Shown: positions 10,201-19,222, counted from the first letter of the stretch. The stretch is 64,000 nt of DNA from Planctomycetaceae bacterium (GCA_002702655.1 PABB01000029.1:62001-126000); one strand, 5' to 3'. Notes: generated by a model from the letters alone, not told the origin. Numbers and translations are program-made.

Positions 10201-10764
10201 ACGCTGTGGGATTTGGCCGACCTGCACCATCCCAAGAGACTCACTGCCGTGGATGCGCCCTCGTGGGCCCTGGCGTTCGCCGCCGACGGGCGAATGCTGG
10301 CGGCCGGGGGCGGGCCCTGGAGTCGCGGCGTCCTTTCGCTGATCGACGTCCCGTCCCGCCGCGTACTGCAACGCGTCGACGGCGTGGCCGGGCTGGTCAC
10401 GTCGGTCCTGTTTCTGCCGGATGGCAAGACGCTGGCGGTCGGCGACTACGAGGGCTATCTCTCGCTGTACGACACTCAGTTGCAGCGCATCGACCGGTGG
10501 CCGGCCCATGATGCGGCGATCCGAACGTTGGCCCAGTTGACGGTCGACGGTTCGCCCCACGTGCTGGCGTCAGCGGGCCTCGACGGCATGGCCAAGCTCT
10601 GGCACGTCCCAACCCGAACCGAACTGGGGAGCATCCTTAACCGGGTCGCGATTTACAGCCTGTCGTTCGCCGGCGACGGCAGCTTCCTGGCCGCTGGCAA
10701 GGCCAATCAGGCGGTCGAGTTGTGGTGCACGGATCGCCAGAATCTTGACTTTCGCCTGGAGTAG
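7252..10764 (+). CDS. Membrane-anchored Ser/Thr protein kinase with zinc-ribbon-like motif and WD40 propeller
   Basis: The 1170-aa product has a helical N-terminus, then a small CxxC...CxxC element (CPSCQTP ... CATCG, ~124-155) and a Hanks-type kinase domain (~170-430). The kinase has a Gly-rich loop (ERLGLGGFGAVWKA), catalytic Lys (VAIKIPRQ), HRDLKPGN (~291), DFG (~311) and GTPAYMSPEQA. One hydrophobic segment (~455-476, ALVPLVCAVVSLALMY) anchors it, and the region from ~555 to the end is a WD40 array (repeats such as VAFSPDGTLMATGH ... VRLWDV). Catalytic residues are intact. It overlaps the upstream sigma factor by 4 bp. Family knowledge: such kinases are abundant in planctomycetes; targets are unknown. 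Inferred role: a sensor kinase controlling the linked sigma factor. Confidence 0.9.
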   Translation: MTLSQLDNQDDSQSQLLASVDAICDRFEAAWRRGEEPHAEDFLQSAEAPIHSKLLCELLALEVACRRQAGESPDAAEYLTRFPDDANAVQFAFRHVAPGDPVTELPATTGFHNTQTPPGRLAIRCPSCQTPMQVAVDTALTKLTCATCGGHFSLVDDAQQTQRAPPLSRLGRFELVERLGLGGFGAVWKARDKQLDRTVAIKIPRQGSMTAEEQERFFQEARAVAQLRHPNIVAVHEVGREGDSIYIVSDFVRGVTLDDWQTGRQLTSRQAAELCAEIADALHHAHEAGIVHRDLKPGNILVDGAMRPHLVDFGLARRDVEQVALTADGQVLGTPAYMSPEQASGESHQADRRSDIYSLGVVLYQLLAGRRPFRGNAQMLIHQVIHDDPPGVRRLNPQTPRDLETITLKCLEKDPVRRYQTAQDLADELRRFLAGEPILARPRSYANRLLRWSKKHPALAALVPLVCAVVSLALMYRQSTSQNQVQNYLNNVQRAYSAWHDRDPIRASELLEAATATAGSDRLRDFSWRYLWNQCRQLEQQHPTVDCEVLHDGQVSALAVSGDGKKLAVWGGTTLRVWETDAAALQWEQTDIDEKIWSLALNADGSQLASAGQSLRIWNPADGSSVQLPDAGRAIACVAFSPDGTLMATGHQARVVRLWDVKTRRLLRTFRQHAKAVRSVAISRDGRMLASGDAADSVRLWDAASGAALATLVGREVAFSPDGMLLASMGRTQFVQMWDLTEPSDPVPARGIRVHQPVRELAFADDRLLTLLYDAGLWESYDATRGAAVGELQGFDSRADAVAISPQATAVATAAYNDGFNAPSDGRAATGQSDVSVWNLGQQSTAANVPLTSDWLMSVAAAPDGQSFAMATGRWEPPFTKHSGAVVRVATSTGKRERLADPALEDVATFHWLCLSMSPDHSWLACGGYTSDADGGTRGIVVLHPWRLHTDQPIVVRLDDWVRSVAFAPDGKLMAVGHREGPTTLWDLADLHHPKRLTAVDAPSWALAFAADGRMLAAGGGPWSRGVLSLIDVPSRRVLQRVDGVAGLVTSVLFLPDGKTLAVGDYEGYLSLYDTQLQRIDRWPAHDAAIRTLAQLTVDGSPHVLASAGLDGMAKLWHVPTRTELGSILNRVAIYSLSFAGDGSFLAAGKANQAVELWCTDRQNLDFRLE

Positions 10765-10815
10765 CGCGTCGGGCGCCGCCGGGGAATTGCGAGAGACAAG
10801 ATGGAGGTTGAAGTC

Positions 10816-11907
10816 ATGGGCGCCTTTTCAGCGATTCGGGCAACAGCGACGAGTGCGCTCGGAATCCGCCCCTCGGCCGGCACCATTCGGCGTCGCTCTG
10901 CTGCCAATCGCGGCTTCACGCTGATCGAACTGCTGATCGTGCTGGCGATTATCGGCGTGCTGGTCGCGCTGCTGCTGCCGGCCATCCAGGCGGCCCGCGA
11001 AGCCGCCCGACGCTGGCAATGCCGAAATCACCTGAAGCAATTGAGCACGGCGTTTCTCAATCACGAAGCGGCACAGGGGTTTCTTCCCACGGGCGGATGG
11101 GCCCAACGAGGTAATACCTGGGCCTGGGGCGGCGTGCCCGGCCGCGGATTTGGACGCCGGCAACCCGGCGGCTGGGGCTACACCACGCTGCCGTATCTTG
11201 AGCAAACCGCGCTGTTTGATCTCGGTCGAGGCGCCGAGGGCGAGGCGTACCGTGCCGCCGGCGAGACGCGGCTGGCCTCGACGCTGCCGGTGCACTACTG
11301 CCCCAGCCGCCGCCCGGCCCAAACCTACCCCAACACGCTCGTCCGATTGAAGCCGTACGACCATTACGGTTCGACCCGGCCGCGTATCGTCGCCAAGAAC
11401 GACTACGCCGCGAACCTGGGCGATCGCACGCAAAGTTGGCCGGCCACCCGCGTTCCGTGGACGCTCGAGGAAGCAGACACGCAGTTCGACTGGTCGGACG
11501 TGATCGCGGACAGTCGGGAACTGCATAGCGGAATCTCCTTCAGTTTCAGCTGTCTGGAATTACGCGAAATCACGGACGGCCTCTCGCGCACCTACATGAT
11601 CGGCGAGAAAACGCTGAACCCGCGGATGTACGACACCGGGCAGTCGCATGGCGACGACGGCGCGATCTACGCGTGTCACAACTCCGATACGCACCGCAGC
11701 ACGCACCCGTCGTTCCCGCCGCAACCAGATGACACTCCGCCGGACACCAAGGACTACTACGGCAATTTCGGCAGCGCCCACGCCAGCGGGTTCCACATGG
11801 CCATGTGCGACGGCTCCGTGCATTCGATCAGTTACGACGTGGATGCACTCGTTCACCAAGCCAGGGGAACGCGCGCCGGGGGCGAAATCGAACAGGCAAC
11901 TCACTAG
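10816..11907 (+). CDS. DUF1559 prepilin-like secreted protein
   Basis: The 363-aa protein has a type IV prepilin N-terminus ([20 protein letters not shown], cleavage after Gly, Glu at +5) followed by [16 protein letters not shown], hallmarks of the DUF1559 family (also called SBP_bac_10 or H-X9-DG proteins) that is hugely expanded in planctomycetes. Near the C-terminus is the [20 protein letters not shown] motif. The frame opens at 10801, but the ATG at 10816 is preceded by GGAGG eight bases upstream, so I choose it. It probably uses a type II/IV pseudopilin pathway such as the one encoded at 38-50 kb. Role unknown; structural or substrate-binding functions have been proposed for the family. 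Confidence 0.92.
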   Translation: MGAFSAIRATATSALGIRPSAGTIRRRSAANRGFTLIELLIVLAIIGVLVALLLPAIQAAREAARRWQCRNHLKQLSTAFLNHEAAQGFLPTGGWAQRGNTWAWGGVPGRGFGRRQPGGWGYTTLPYLEQTALFDLGRGAEGEAYRAAGETRLASTLPVHYCPSRRPAQTYPNTLVRLKPYDHYGSTRPRIVAKNDYAANLGDRTQSWPATRVPWTLEEADTQFDWSDVIADSRELHSGISFSFSCLELREITDGLSRTYMIGEKTLNPRMYDTGQSHGDDGAIYACHNSDTHRSTHPSFPPQPDDTPPDTKDYYGNFGSAHASGFHMAMCDGSVHSISYDVDALVHQARGTRAGGEIEQATH

Positions 11908-11982
11908 CTCACCCGGATTGAGGGCGTCGGGCAGCAGCGTACCCGCCCTGCCACAATCGACAGGCATTGAACCTGCGGCTTC

Positions 11983-12006
11983 GCCGCGCGCGATTGGTCG
12001 CGCGGC
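11983..12006. terminator. GC-rich perfect stem-loop
   Basis: GCCGCGCG (11983-11990) and CGCGCGGC (11999-12006) form a perfect 8-bp stem around an 8-nt loop, followed by CCTTT. It sits between the DUF1559 gene and the PEP-CTERM gene, so it may end the upstream transcript or act as a processing site. Confidence 0.45.
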
Positions 12007-12042
12007 CCTTTCCGATCAAACCTGCAGCGAGGGAGAATTGTC

Positions 12043-13068
12043 ATGACCAACTTCATTCGCTTGGCGACGCTCGTTGTTATGGCGTCGTATCCCGTGGCGT
12101 CGCACGCCGTGTTGATCGCCTGGGATTCCTTTGCCACCAGCACGCGCGGCGACGGCTATTACCGACCGGGTCCGATTCAGGGACAAGACCCGTACGTCGA
12201 CTCCGGGGGCTTCAACAGCCCCTGGGGCGGGCTCTACGACACGACCGGTGCGTTCGTCGCCACCAGCGGCGGCCTGACTCACCCCCTGTCGCCCGGCACG
12301 CACGCCATGGGCCGGATCAAGCCGTCAGAGAACAACTACGGATTTGCGAATCGCGCCCTCAGCCGTGCCATCGACTACTCGCCCGTCGATGGCACGTACT
12401 ACATGAGCGTGCTGCTGCTCAAGTCCGCGGACGGCAGCAGCGACCTCATTGCCGGCCTGACGCCATTGGAATCCGTCCACTGGTCATTCTCGGCGATGCA
12501 GGGAACCTACGCCGGGATCGGCGGCGACGGGGCCGCCAGCGGAAGCATCTCATTCATGACGACCAGCACGCTCAACACAGTCGTGCCGGCCAGCGAAGTG
12601 CACGTAGGCGAGACCTATTTTACCGTGATGCGTTTTGACTACAGCACGTCCGGCCCGGACGCCGCGACGGTGACCGTTTACGACGGCTCGTCGGCCATGA
12701 TTGCCGATGTGACGTACGCGGGTCTCAACTTGGACGGAGACATCGGTCGCTTGGGACTGCTCACGTCGGACCTTGACCCGACCGCATACATCGACGAGTT
12801 TCGATTCGGCACGGAACTGGCCGACGTGATGGTCGTGGCCGCGCCCGGCGACCTCAACGCGGACGGGACCGTCGACGGGACTGATTTTCTGATGTGGCAG
12901 CGCGGCGAATCGGATCCCCCGCTCAGCCAAACCGACCTGACGGCGTGGCAGCAGAACTATGGCACAGGCGCCAATGGCGCCGCTGCGTCAGCGCCGGTTC
13001 CCGAGCCGTCTACGGTCGTGCTCGTCCTGACCGCCGCGTTGGCGGTCGCTTGGCGGCGCACAACGTGA
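12043..13068 (+). CDS. PEP-CTERM sorting-domain protein with dockerin-like tail
   Basis: The 341-aa exported protein has a signal peptide (~1-22, ending VASHA). Its central part is rich in Gly/Ser/Thr and beta-strand-like, reminiscent of carbohydrate-binding or LamG-like folds but not assignable. At ~269-288 is a calcium-binding, type I dockerin-like repeat (GDLNADGTVDGTDFLMWQRG), then a second half (DLTAWQQNYGTG). The C-terminus is a PEP-CTERM signal: VPEPST, a hydrophobic helix and a basic AWRR end. PEP-CTERM signals direct processing by exosortase-like systems; none is encoded here. The gene lies downstream of the sigma/kinase/DUF1559 genes and may belong to the same programme. The C-terminal module matches that of the protein at 61250-62947. 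Confidence 0.88.
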   Translation: MTNFIRLATLVVMASYPVASHAVLIAWDSFATSTRGDGYYRPGPIQGQDPYVDSGGFNSPWGGLYDTTGAFVATSGGLTHPLSPGTHAMGRIKPSENNYGFANRALSRAIDYSPVDGTYYMSVLLLKSADGSSDLIAGLTPLESVHWSFSAMQGTYAGIGGDGAASGSISFMTTSTLNTVVPASEVHVGETYFTVMRFDYSTSGPDAATVTVYDGSSAMIADVTYAGLNLDGDIGRLGLLTSDLDPTAYIDEFRFGTELADVMVVAAPGDLNADGTVDGTDFLMWQRGESDPPLSQTDLTAWQQNYGTGANGAAASAPVPEPSTVVLVLTAALAVAWRRTT

Positions 13069-13075
13069 CTGCCGT

Positions 13076-13098
13076 CGGGCCGGCTCCGTCGCGGCCCG
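13076..13098. terminator. Terminator-like stem-loop after the PEP-CTERM gene
   Basis: CGGGCCG (13076-13082) pairs perfectly with CGGCCCG (13092-13098) across a 9-nt loop, 8 bases after the stop codon. No U-tract follows, so this is a positional inference. Confidence 0.4.
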
Positions 13099-13177
13099 AT
13101 CAATCGCCCACTTCCCGAAACTTGCTCCGCACCCTAAGTTGATAAGCGTGCCGCGTGAAACGAATTGGGAGGTTGCG

Positions 13178-13681
13178 ATGGACGACGCTGCGCGGTCGAC
13201 GCCCGACGACGAACACGAACTGGAAGTCAAGATACGCGAGCACCGCAAGTTCTCTCTTGCTGAAGCGATCGGCCGATTGGGCGGCGGCGATCTGATGAAG
13301 GGCGCTTCGCCGGTCACGGCCAAGCGGCAGGCCGAGTTAATTATCGAGGACTATCTGGAGCGGCACCTGCGCGACGCCGAGGGCGCGCTGGAAGTGGTCC
13401 TGCTGCGACGCGTCGCGGCAAGCCAGGTGCTCCTGGAAACGGGCTTCGACGAACCGCTCGTCGCGTTGGGTCGATATTGCCGCCAGCTGCTCGAAGGACC
13501 GACGCGCCTCAGCGAATTTGTCCGCTTGGTCGATACGCAGTGGGGCCGCATGTATTTGGAACGGCCGCGGTTCGAGGTTCCCGATCGCCCCGCCGCAGAC
13601 GACGATCCCTACACGCGCGAGTCGGTGCGAGCGCAACTGGAGGACTTGCTGGCGACGCTCACCGGTGACGCCGCGAAATAG
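13178..13681 (+). CDS. Conserved hypothetical protein, 167 aa
   Basis: I do not recognise a family. The ATG at 13178 has a strong GGGAGG ribosome-binding site seven bases upstream, which decides the start over an upstream GTG. The product is soluble, mostly helical by composition and charged (HELEVKIREHRKFSLAEAIG, LIIEDYLERHLRDAEGALEV), with an acidic linker near the C-terminus (PDRPAADDDPYTRESV). There is no signal peptide or membrane segment. It stands alone, convergent with kdgK 36 bp away. Coding character (GC-rich third positions, good RBS) makes it a real gene. Confidence 0.75.
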   Translation: MDDAARSTPDDEHELEVKIREHRKFSLAEAIGRLGGGDLMKGASPVTAKRQAELIIEDYLERHLRDAEGALEVVLLRRVAASQVLLETGFDEPLVALGRYCRQLLEGPTRLSEFVRLVDTQWGRMYLERPRFEVPDRPAADDDPYTRESVRAQLEDLLATLTGDAAK

Positions 13682-13717
13682 AGGTGGCGACAAGGCAACG
13701 CAGCGCGCTGCTCGCCG

Positions 13718-14818
13718 TCACCGGTCGACGCGCATGCCGCGATTTCCCACGAGTTTCTCCACGTCGGCGAGCGACGCCATCGTGGTGTCCCCGGGGGTGG
13801 TCATGGCCAGCGCGCCGTGGGCGGCGCCGTATTCAACCGCGTCGCCGGCGGAGTCGGCCGTCATCAGCCCGTAGATCAGTCCCGACGCAAAGCTGTCGCC
13901 GCCGCCCACGCGGTCCAGGATCTCCAACCCCGGGCGCGGCGTCGCCTCGTAGAATTCGCCAGCGTGCCAGCAAATGGCGCCCCAGTCGTTCACGGTGGCC
14001 GTCTTCACGCCGCGCAGCGTCGTGGCGATCACCTGGAAGTTGGGGTACTGCTGCACGGCACGAGCGATCATCCGCCGGTAGCCTTCGATTGGCAGCTCGG
14101 CGAGGTTCTGGTCGACGCCTTCGACCTCGAGCCCCAGGCAGGCGGTGAAATCTTCCTCGTTGCCCAGCATCACGTCGACCAACGGGGCCAGCCGACGGTT
14201 AATTTCCTGAGCACGCTGGGGACCGCCGATCGCCTTCCACAGGCTGGGGCGGTAATTCAGGTCGAACGAGGTGATGACGCCATGCTCGCGGGCCGCGGTC
14301 AGCGCCTCCTCAGTCACCTCGGCGGCCGTGGGCGAAAGGGCCGCAAAGATGCCGCCCGTGTGGAACCACCTGACGCCCTGTTCGCCGAAGAGCCGTTGCC
14401 AGTCGATGTCGCCCGGCCGCAGCTGCGACGCGGCCGTGTGCCCCCGGTCCGAGCAGCCCACCGCCCCCCGCACGCCGAACCCGCGCTCGGTGAAATTCAG
14501 CCCGTTGCGGACCTCGCGTCCGACGCCGTCGTATCGGACCCACTTCATCCACGACAGATCGACGCCGCCCTGCAACATAAGATCCTCGAGCAGGCGGCCG
14601 ATCTCGTTGTCGGCCGCCGCGGTGACGATCGCGGTCCGCAGGCCAAAGCAGCGGCGCAGGCCGCGGGCGACGTTGTACTCGCCGCCGCCCTCCCACACGC
14701 GGAAGTTGCGCGTCGTTCGCACGCGCCCCTCGCCGGGATCTAGCCGCAGCATGACCTCGCCCAGCGACACTTGATCGAAGCGACACTCGTCGGCGGGTCG
14801 AGTTTCAATGACAGGCAT
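13718..14818 (-). CDS. kdgK: 2-keto-3-deoxygluconate kinase (PfkB family)
   Basis: The 366-aa PfkB-family sugar kinase carries the C-terminal signature DRVGGGDSFASGLIYGL with catalytic Asp, and the N-terminal GGGEYNVARGLRR substrate-binding region. KDG kinase phosphorylates 2-keto-3-deoxygluconate to KDPG with ATP. The assignment to KDG rather than another sugar comes from its neighbour: the KDPG aldolase gene lies 38 bp upstream in the same operon. The frame extends upstream to 14947 without a start of quality; the ATG at 14818 (MPVIETRP) is chosen. It is the last gene of the uronide operon. Confidence 0.87.
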   Translation of the reverse strand: MPVIETRPADECRFDQVSLGEVMLRLDPGEGRVRTTRNFRVWEGGGEYNVARGLRRCFGLRTAIVTAAADNEIGRLLEDLMLQGGVDLSWMKWVRYDGVGREVRNGLNFTERGFGVRGAVGCSDRGHTAASQLRPGDIDWQRLFGEQGVRWFHTGGIFAALSPTAAEVTEEALTAAREHGVITSFDLNYRPSLWKAIGGPQRAQEINRRLAPLVDVMLGNEEDFTACLGLEVEGVDQNLAELPIEGYRRMIARAVQQYPNFQVIATTLRGVKTATVNDWGAICWHAGEFYEATPRPGLEILDRVGGGDSFASGLIYGLMTADSAGDAVEYGAAHGALAMTTPGDTTMASLADVEKLVGNRGMRVDR

Positions 14819-14856
14819 GGTCGATTGCCTTCGTGACACGTTATGGCGTGGCCGCC

Positions 14857-15492
14857 CTAGGAATTCACCAACTGTACCGCGGCTCGCACGGCCGCTTCGA
14901 CGGGGGCGAAGTCGCCGTCGGCAAACAGCGACGATTTGACCATCCAACTGCCGCCGCAGGCGATCACCGCCTTATGCTCAAGATACGCGCCCACGTTCTC
15001 GGGACTGATGCCGCCGGTCGGCACGAATTTCACGCCGCGGTAGGGACCGGCGAGCGCCGCCAGCGTCTCGAGCCCGCCAAACGCCTCGGCCGGAAAAAAC
15101 TTGAACGTATCCAGTCCCAGTTCCAGCCCGCGTTCGATATCCGACGGCGTACACACCCCGGGAACGATCGGCACGCCGCGATCCTGCGCCTGCCGCACGA
15201 CGCGCGGATTCAGTCCTGGCGAAATAAGAAACTTGGCGCCAGCGTCAACCGCCTCGTCGACCTGTTGCGGCGTAAGCACCGTGCCTGCGCCCACCAGCAT
15301 GTCGCCCCGGTCGCTCACGATGCGGATCGCTTCCGCCGCGGCGGCCGTGCGAAAGGTGATTTCGCCGATCGGCAACCCGCCGGCCACGAGGGCTGCGGCC
15401 AAGCCGTTGGCGTCTTGGGGCCGGTCCACCACCATCACCGGCACCAGCCGACGGCGGGCGATTTCCTCCAGAGGCGAGGCGTCTTCAGACAT
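14857..15492 (-). CDS. eda: KDPG/KHG aldolase
   Basis: The 211-aa class I aldolase splits 2-keto-3-deoxy-6-phosphogluconate into pyruvate and glyceraldehyde 3-phosphate. It shows the family TIM-barrel motifs: GEITFRTAAAAEAI with the catalytic Glu, LVGAGTVLTPQQVDEAVDAG, FLISPGLNP, and the Schiff-base Lys in DTFKFFPAE. VKFVPTGGISPENV closes the phosphate-binding side. A GTG at 15501 is an alternative start three codons upstream; the ATG at 15492 is preferred. Together with kdgK it completes the lower half of uronate breakdown. Confidence 0.93.
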   Translation of the reverse strand: MSEDASPLEEIARRRLVPVMVVDRPQDANGLAAALVAGGLPIGEITFRTAAAAEAIRIVSDRGDMLVGAGTVLTPQQVDEAVDAGAKFLISPGLNPRVVRQAQDRGVPIVPGVCTPSDIERGLELGLDTFKFFPAEAFGGLETLAALAGPYRGVKFVPTGGISPENVGAYLEHKAVIACGGSWMVKSSLFADGDFAPVEAAVRAAVQLVNS

Positions 15493-15543
15493 TGCGGTCA
15501 CATTTTCACAGGATCGGGTAAAGTCGATTTCTATGTCGACGAT

Positions 15544-16326
15544 CTACAACCGAGGCAGCGTCAACCCGCCATCGACGACCAGCACGCCGCCGGTGGCGTA
15601 ACTCAGCTCGCCGCGCGCGAGCATCGCCACCGCTTTGCCGACGTCGGCGGGCTCGCCCCAGCGCGGTTCGAGCGTCAATCCTTCCGCAATCAACTGGTCG
15701 TACTTGTCCGTCACGCCGGCCGTCATATCCGTCCGAATGATGCCGGGCCGAACCTCAAACACGTTGATGCCAAACTCCGCGAGCCGCGCCGCCCACAGCT
15801 GGGTTGCCATCGCGACGCCGGCCTTGCTGATGCAGTAGTCCCCGCGGTTGACCGACGCCACCGTGGCGCTGATCGAGGAGACGTTGACGATCGCCGCGCG
15901 GAACGCCGCGTCGGCACGGCGCTGCTCGATCATCCAGTTGGCCACGCGCTGCGTCAGGAAATACGGTCCGCGCAGGTTGACGCTCACCAGCTTGTCGAAG
16001 CTGTCGGCCGCGGCCTCCAGCATGTCGGCCCGAACGTCCGGCGCGATGCCGGCATTGTTGACCAGCACGTCGAGCCGGCCAAAACGCTCGCGAATTGCGC
16101 CGACCAGCCGTTGGTGATCGGCCAGGCTGGCGATATCAGCGGCGGCGTAGAACACGTCCGCGCCCGCCGTTCGCAATTCGTCGAGCGCAGCGCTCACGTC
16201 GCTTTCGGGTCGCCGGCCGTTGATCGCCAGATCAAAGCCAGACGCCGCCAACTCGTGAGCGATTCCCAGACCGATGCCCCGGCTGCCGCCGGTCACCAGG
16301 GCCACGCGTTTGCCCGAGCCGCTCAT
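15544..16326 (-). CDS. SDR-family oxidoreductase (putative uronate-derived keto acid reductase)
   Basis: The 260-aa classical short-chain dehydrogenase has the Rossmann motif VTGGSRGIGLGIA, NNAG (LDVLVNNAGIAPD) and catalytic residues Ser (IVNVSSISA) and YxxxK (DYCISKAGVA), all intact. It resembles 3-oxoacyl-ACP-reductase-annotated SDRs. In this operon, between a GH88 hydrolase and KDPG enzymes, a fitting role is NAD(P)H reduction of 4-deoxy-5-hexosulose uronate to 2-keto-3-deoxygluconate; this is inferred from context. The start overlaps the end of the GH88 gene by 4 bp (ATGA). Confidence 0.85.
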   Translation of the reverse strand: MSGSGKRVALVTGGSRGIGLGIAHELAASGFDLAINGRRPESDVSAALDELRTAGADVFYAAADIASLADHQRLVGAIRERFGRLDVLVNNAGIAPDVRADMLEAAADSFDKLVSVNLRGPYFLTQRVANWMIEQRRADAAFRAAIVNVSSISATVASVNRGDYCISKAGVAMATQLWAARLAEFGINVFEVRPGIIRTDMTAGVTDKYDQLIAEGLTLEPRWGEPADVGKAVAMLARGELSYATGGVLVVDGGLTLPRL

Positions 16327-17726
16327 GCCGACGCTCCCGCGGCCGCAACGGGGCCGAAGAACGTGTAGTACGGCTGCCCCTGGGCCATGCGCTGCACCAA
16401 CAGGGCGACCTCACGCAGGTGATAGTCGCCCCACATGCAGGCTTCCCCGCAGGGGATCTTGCTGCCAGGCGGCGTGTAATCCCAAGCGTTCGGGCGATGG
16501 TAAATCGAGTGCAGCAGCAAACCTTCATGCCCGCCGTCGGTCGACAAATACGGCTCGGCCAACAAAGTGCGCAGGACGGTCAGACCCGCGGCATGATAGC
16601 GAGCGGCATCGGCGTCGCCCCTGGCCTTCAGCACGCCGGCCAGCCGCAACAGCCCCTGCGCCGCAATCGCAGCGGCCGAGGAGTCGACCGGTTCGTGGTC
16701 ATTGTGGGGTTCCGCGGGGCGGTCCAGGTAATCGCCCAGTTTGGCGAGCCCCGGCGCTCCCGTGTCCCAGTAAGGCACGCCGCACGTGGGCGTGTGCTCG
16801 ATATAGAAATCGCAAGTGGCCCGCGCCGCCTTGAGGAACAGTTCTTCGACGGCGGCCCGTCCGCCGACCGACGCAAATTCCTCGTCGGGCCGCGTCGCGA
16901 ACCACTCCAACTGTTCAGGAAAGCCGACCATCGCCCAGGCCAGCCCACGCGTCCACGTCGAAAACGGCGAGTACCCCTGCTGAGACGAGGGGCAACGAAA
17001 ATCGCCGTTGTTGCGATTGAAGATCGCCTCGTGCGCCGTACGGCCGCGGATGTCGTACGCGTCGCGGCCCTCGCCGTACCACACGTTGTACGCGGCGGTC
17101 GCTGAGCCGTGCTGCACGATCCGCTCGAGCAGATCGATCCGCTCGTCGCGTTCGCCCATCGCCGCGTGGCCCAGTTGGTGCGACCAGGCGAGCGCGCGGC
17201 AGGAGCGAATCGTATCGACGAACAACGAATGCGGCCCGTTGAACGAGTAGATGTACCCGCCGCCGTCGGCCGTGGTCGACCAGCGATTGGCTTGCGCCCA
17301 GCCGCTCGCCTTGAGGGCCAGCTCGTAGAAGTCGCGCTGCCAGGCGTCCTCCTGCAGCACGCCCTCGTTCATCAACCGCAGCAGCGCGCCGTACGTGCTG
17401 ACGTTGTTGAAGCCATGATCGTGGACGCCGAAGTGCGTGACGTGCGGCGCCATCTTGTCCACGGTCGCGCGGCGGCCGAACTCCAGGAACCGTTCGTCGC
17501 CGGTGGCGTCGAACTGCAGGATCGCCGAGCCGAACTCGAAGCCTTGCGTCCACTCGGTCCACCCCTGCGGCTGATACTTGCCGGCCACGGTGAACACGGG
17601 CGTCTTGCCGTCGCGCTGGGGCGTCGAGGCGGCAATCGCGTCGATCTTAACGGCCGACGCCTCCCACATCTGCTGGATGTCCGGCAGCAAGTCGGCTGGA
17701 GTGATGGTGTCATCAACGGCAATCAT
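16323..17726 (-). CDS. GH88-family unsaturated uronyl hydrolase
   Basis: The 467-aa product resembles unsaturated glucuronyl/chondroitin disaccharide hydrolases, which hydrate and release the 4,5-unsaturated uronic acid left by polysaccharide lyases. Visible family landmarks are [17 protein letters not shown] (first conserved Asp), the [15 protein letters not shown] region (second conserved Asp), [23 protein letters not shown] and [19 protein letters not shown]. No signal peptide is seen, so it probably acts in the cytoplasm on imported oligosaccharides. The frame is open far upstream, but the ATG at 17726 overlaps the preceding stop as ATGA and begins a sensible N-terminus. GH105 is the nearest alternative family. 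Confidence 0.85.
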   Translation of the reverse strand: MIAVDDTITPADLLPDIQQMWEASAVKIDAIAASTPQRDGKTPVFTVAGKYQPQGWTEWTQGFEFGSAILQFDATGDERFLEFGRRATVDKMAPHVTHFGVHDHGFNNVSTYGALLRLMNEGVLQEDAWQRDFYELALKASGWAQANRWSTTADGGGYIYSFNGPHSLFVDTIRSCRALAWSHQLGHAAMGERDERIDLLERIVQHGSATAAYNVWYGEGRDAYDIRGRTAHEAIFNRNNGDFRCPSSQQGYSPFSTWTRGLAWAMVGFPEQLEWFATRPDEEFASVGGRAAVEELFLKAARATCDFYIEHTPTCGVPYWDTGAPGLAKLGDYLDRPAEPHNDHEPVDSSAAAIAAQGLLRLAGVLKARGDADAARYHAAGLTVLRTLLAEPYLSTDGGHEGLLLHSIYHRPNAWDYTPPGSKIPCGEACMWGDYHLREVALLVQRMAQGQPYYTFFGPVAAAGASA

Positions 17727-19171
17727 CCTTGCTTGCCTCCTGCGGCTGCCTTCTTGAGTTGCTTGAGTTGCGCGTGCTCCGGCAAATCGCCGTAGTATCG
17801 ATCCAGCGGATAGCAGCCGGAAATCAGACCGTTGCGCGGCGCGGTCGTGCAATCGCTGAACGTGCGGCAGACCTTCTTGCGGGCCAGCGGTCGCCCGGCA
17901 AGCACGTCGGCGGGCAGCTCCGGATAGGAAAGCACCATGCGACCCAATCCGACCGAATCGACCAGCCCCTGCCGCACCGCCGCCTGGGCGACGTTGGGCA
18001 ACCAATCCTGTAAATAAGTGTAGCCCGAACCGACGACCAGCATGTTCTCGTGCTGCTTCTTGAGCTCCGCCGTCACCGCAATCTGACGCGCCACGCCAAC
18101 CAGCGGATCCTCCGGCGGCTGGTACCCGTCGGACGGGGGAAACAGCGCCGGCCGTTGGATATGCGGGTTGTAGTACGGGCTGCCCACGGAAATGCACACC
18201 AGCGACACGCCCAAGTCGCTCAACATGCTGAGCACCTGGGAGGGCTCGCTCAAATCGATTCCCAGCGCGGTGCCGTCGCCGCCGAAGGCGCACTTGTAGT
18301 CCGCTCCCGCCGGCACGCTCGGTTGACCGGCGCCGTCGCTGCCCGGCTCGAAGGGCGACCAGTCGAACGCGCTCAGCCGCACGCCCGCCATCATGCCGGG
18401 AATCTCCGCATGAATCCGCTCGATGACCGTCCGCATGAACCGGGTGCGATTCTCCAGCGAACCGCCGTATCGTCCCGGCCGATCAAACGCGCTGAGCATC
18501 TCGTGGCCGAGATACCCGTGGCAGTGCTTCACGTCGACAAACCCATAGCCGGCGTCCCGGGCCAGCTTCGCGGCGGCGACAAACCGCTCGATGAGCGCAT
18601 CGAGCTCGTCATCGGTGAGCACGTGCACGTCGTCGGTGACGCCGAACTTCGCGTCGAGCACCGGATGGCGGTACATGACCACCGGCTCCAGCCGCTTTTT
18701 GTCATTCGGTCGGGCGAAGCGGCCCGAATGCGTCAATTGCAGCCCCACCAGCAGATCGGCGGTATTGCCGCACTGGGCCTGATGCACCTCGACCAGCCGC
18801 TCGCGCAGTCTTGCCAGATCGCCGAGCGTGGAGTCATTAATCAGCAGTTGATTGGGATTGGCTCGCCCCGCGTGCTCCACGGCGACCGCCTCGCCGCCCC
18901 AAATCAGCTTGGCGCCGCTGCGGCCAAAGTTCTCCCACCGCCGCACGGTGTACTGTGTCGGCTTGCCGTCAGTCGTGCCGTCCCAGCCCTCCATCGGCAG
19001 GATGCAAAAGCGATTGCCGACGACATGGTCGCCCACCGCCAGCGGCGTCGCCAACGGCGTTTCCCCTGGCGCAAGCAGGTCGTCGTCCAGCGGCAGGTCC
19101 GCGCCGACCGATTCGGCGTAGTGGCGAAACTCCTCGGCGGTGCGAAAGCTGGCGACGCGGCGGTAGGACAT
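17723..19171 (-). CDS. NADH:flavin oxidoreductase (Old Yellow Enzyme family) with Cys-containing tail
   Basis: The 482-aa FMN-dependent TIM barrel has [31 protein letters not shown] and [20 protein letters not shown], the typical OYE/2,4-dienoyl-CoA-reductase substrate and FMN motifs. [20 protein letters not shown] follows near the C-terminus. The C-terminal tail has three spaced cysteines ([20 protein letters not shown]), reminiscent of the Fe-S segment of larger OYE relatives, but the FAD/NAD domain is absent. A possible start at 19186 lies five codons upstream of the chosen ATG. In this operon it might reduce an unsaturated or keto sugar acid; the substrate is unknown. Confidence 0.82.
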   Translation of the reverse strand: MSYRRVASFRTAEEFRHYAESVGADLPLDDDLLAPGETPLATPLAVGDHVVGNRFCILPMEGWDGTTDGKPTQYTVRRWENFGRSGAKLIWGGEAVAVEHAGRANPNQLLINDSTLGDLARLRERLVEVHQAQCGNTADLLVGLQLTHSGRFARPNDKKRLEPVVMYRHPVLDAKFGVTDDVHVLTDDELDALIERFVAAAKLARDAGYGFVDVKHCHGYLGHEMLSAFDRPGRYGGSLENRTRFMRTVIERIHAEIPGMMAGVRLSAFDWSPFEPGSDGAGQPSVPAGADYKCAFGGDGTALGIDLSEPSQVLSMLSDLGVSLVCISVGSPYYNPHIQRPALFPPSDGYQPPEDPLVGVARQIAVTAELKKQHENMLVVGSGYTYLQDWLPNVAQAAVRQGLVDSVGLGRMVLSYPELPADVLAGRPLARKKVCRTFSDCTTAPRNGLISGCYPLDRYYGDLPEHAQLKQLKKAAAGGKQG

Positions 19172-19222
19172 GACGGCGTAGGGCAAGGGGGCGGTTACGC
19201 GAACTTAAGACGGACGAAGCGG

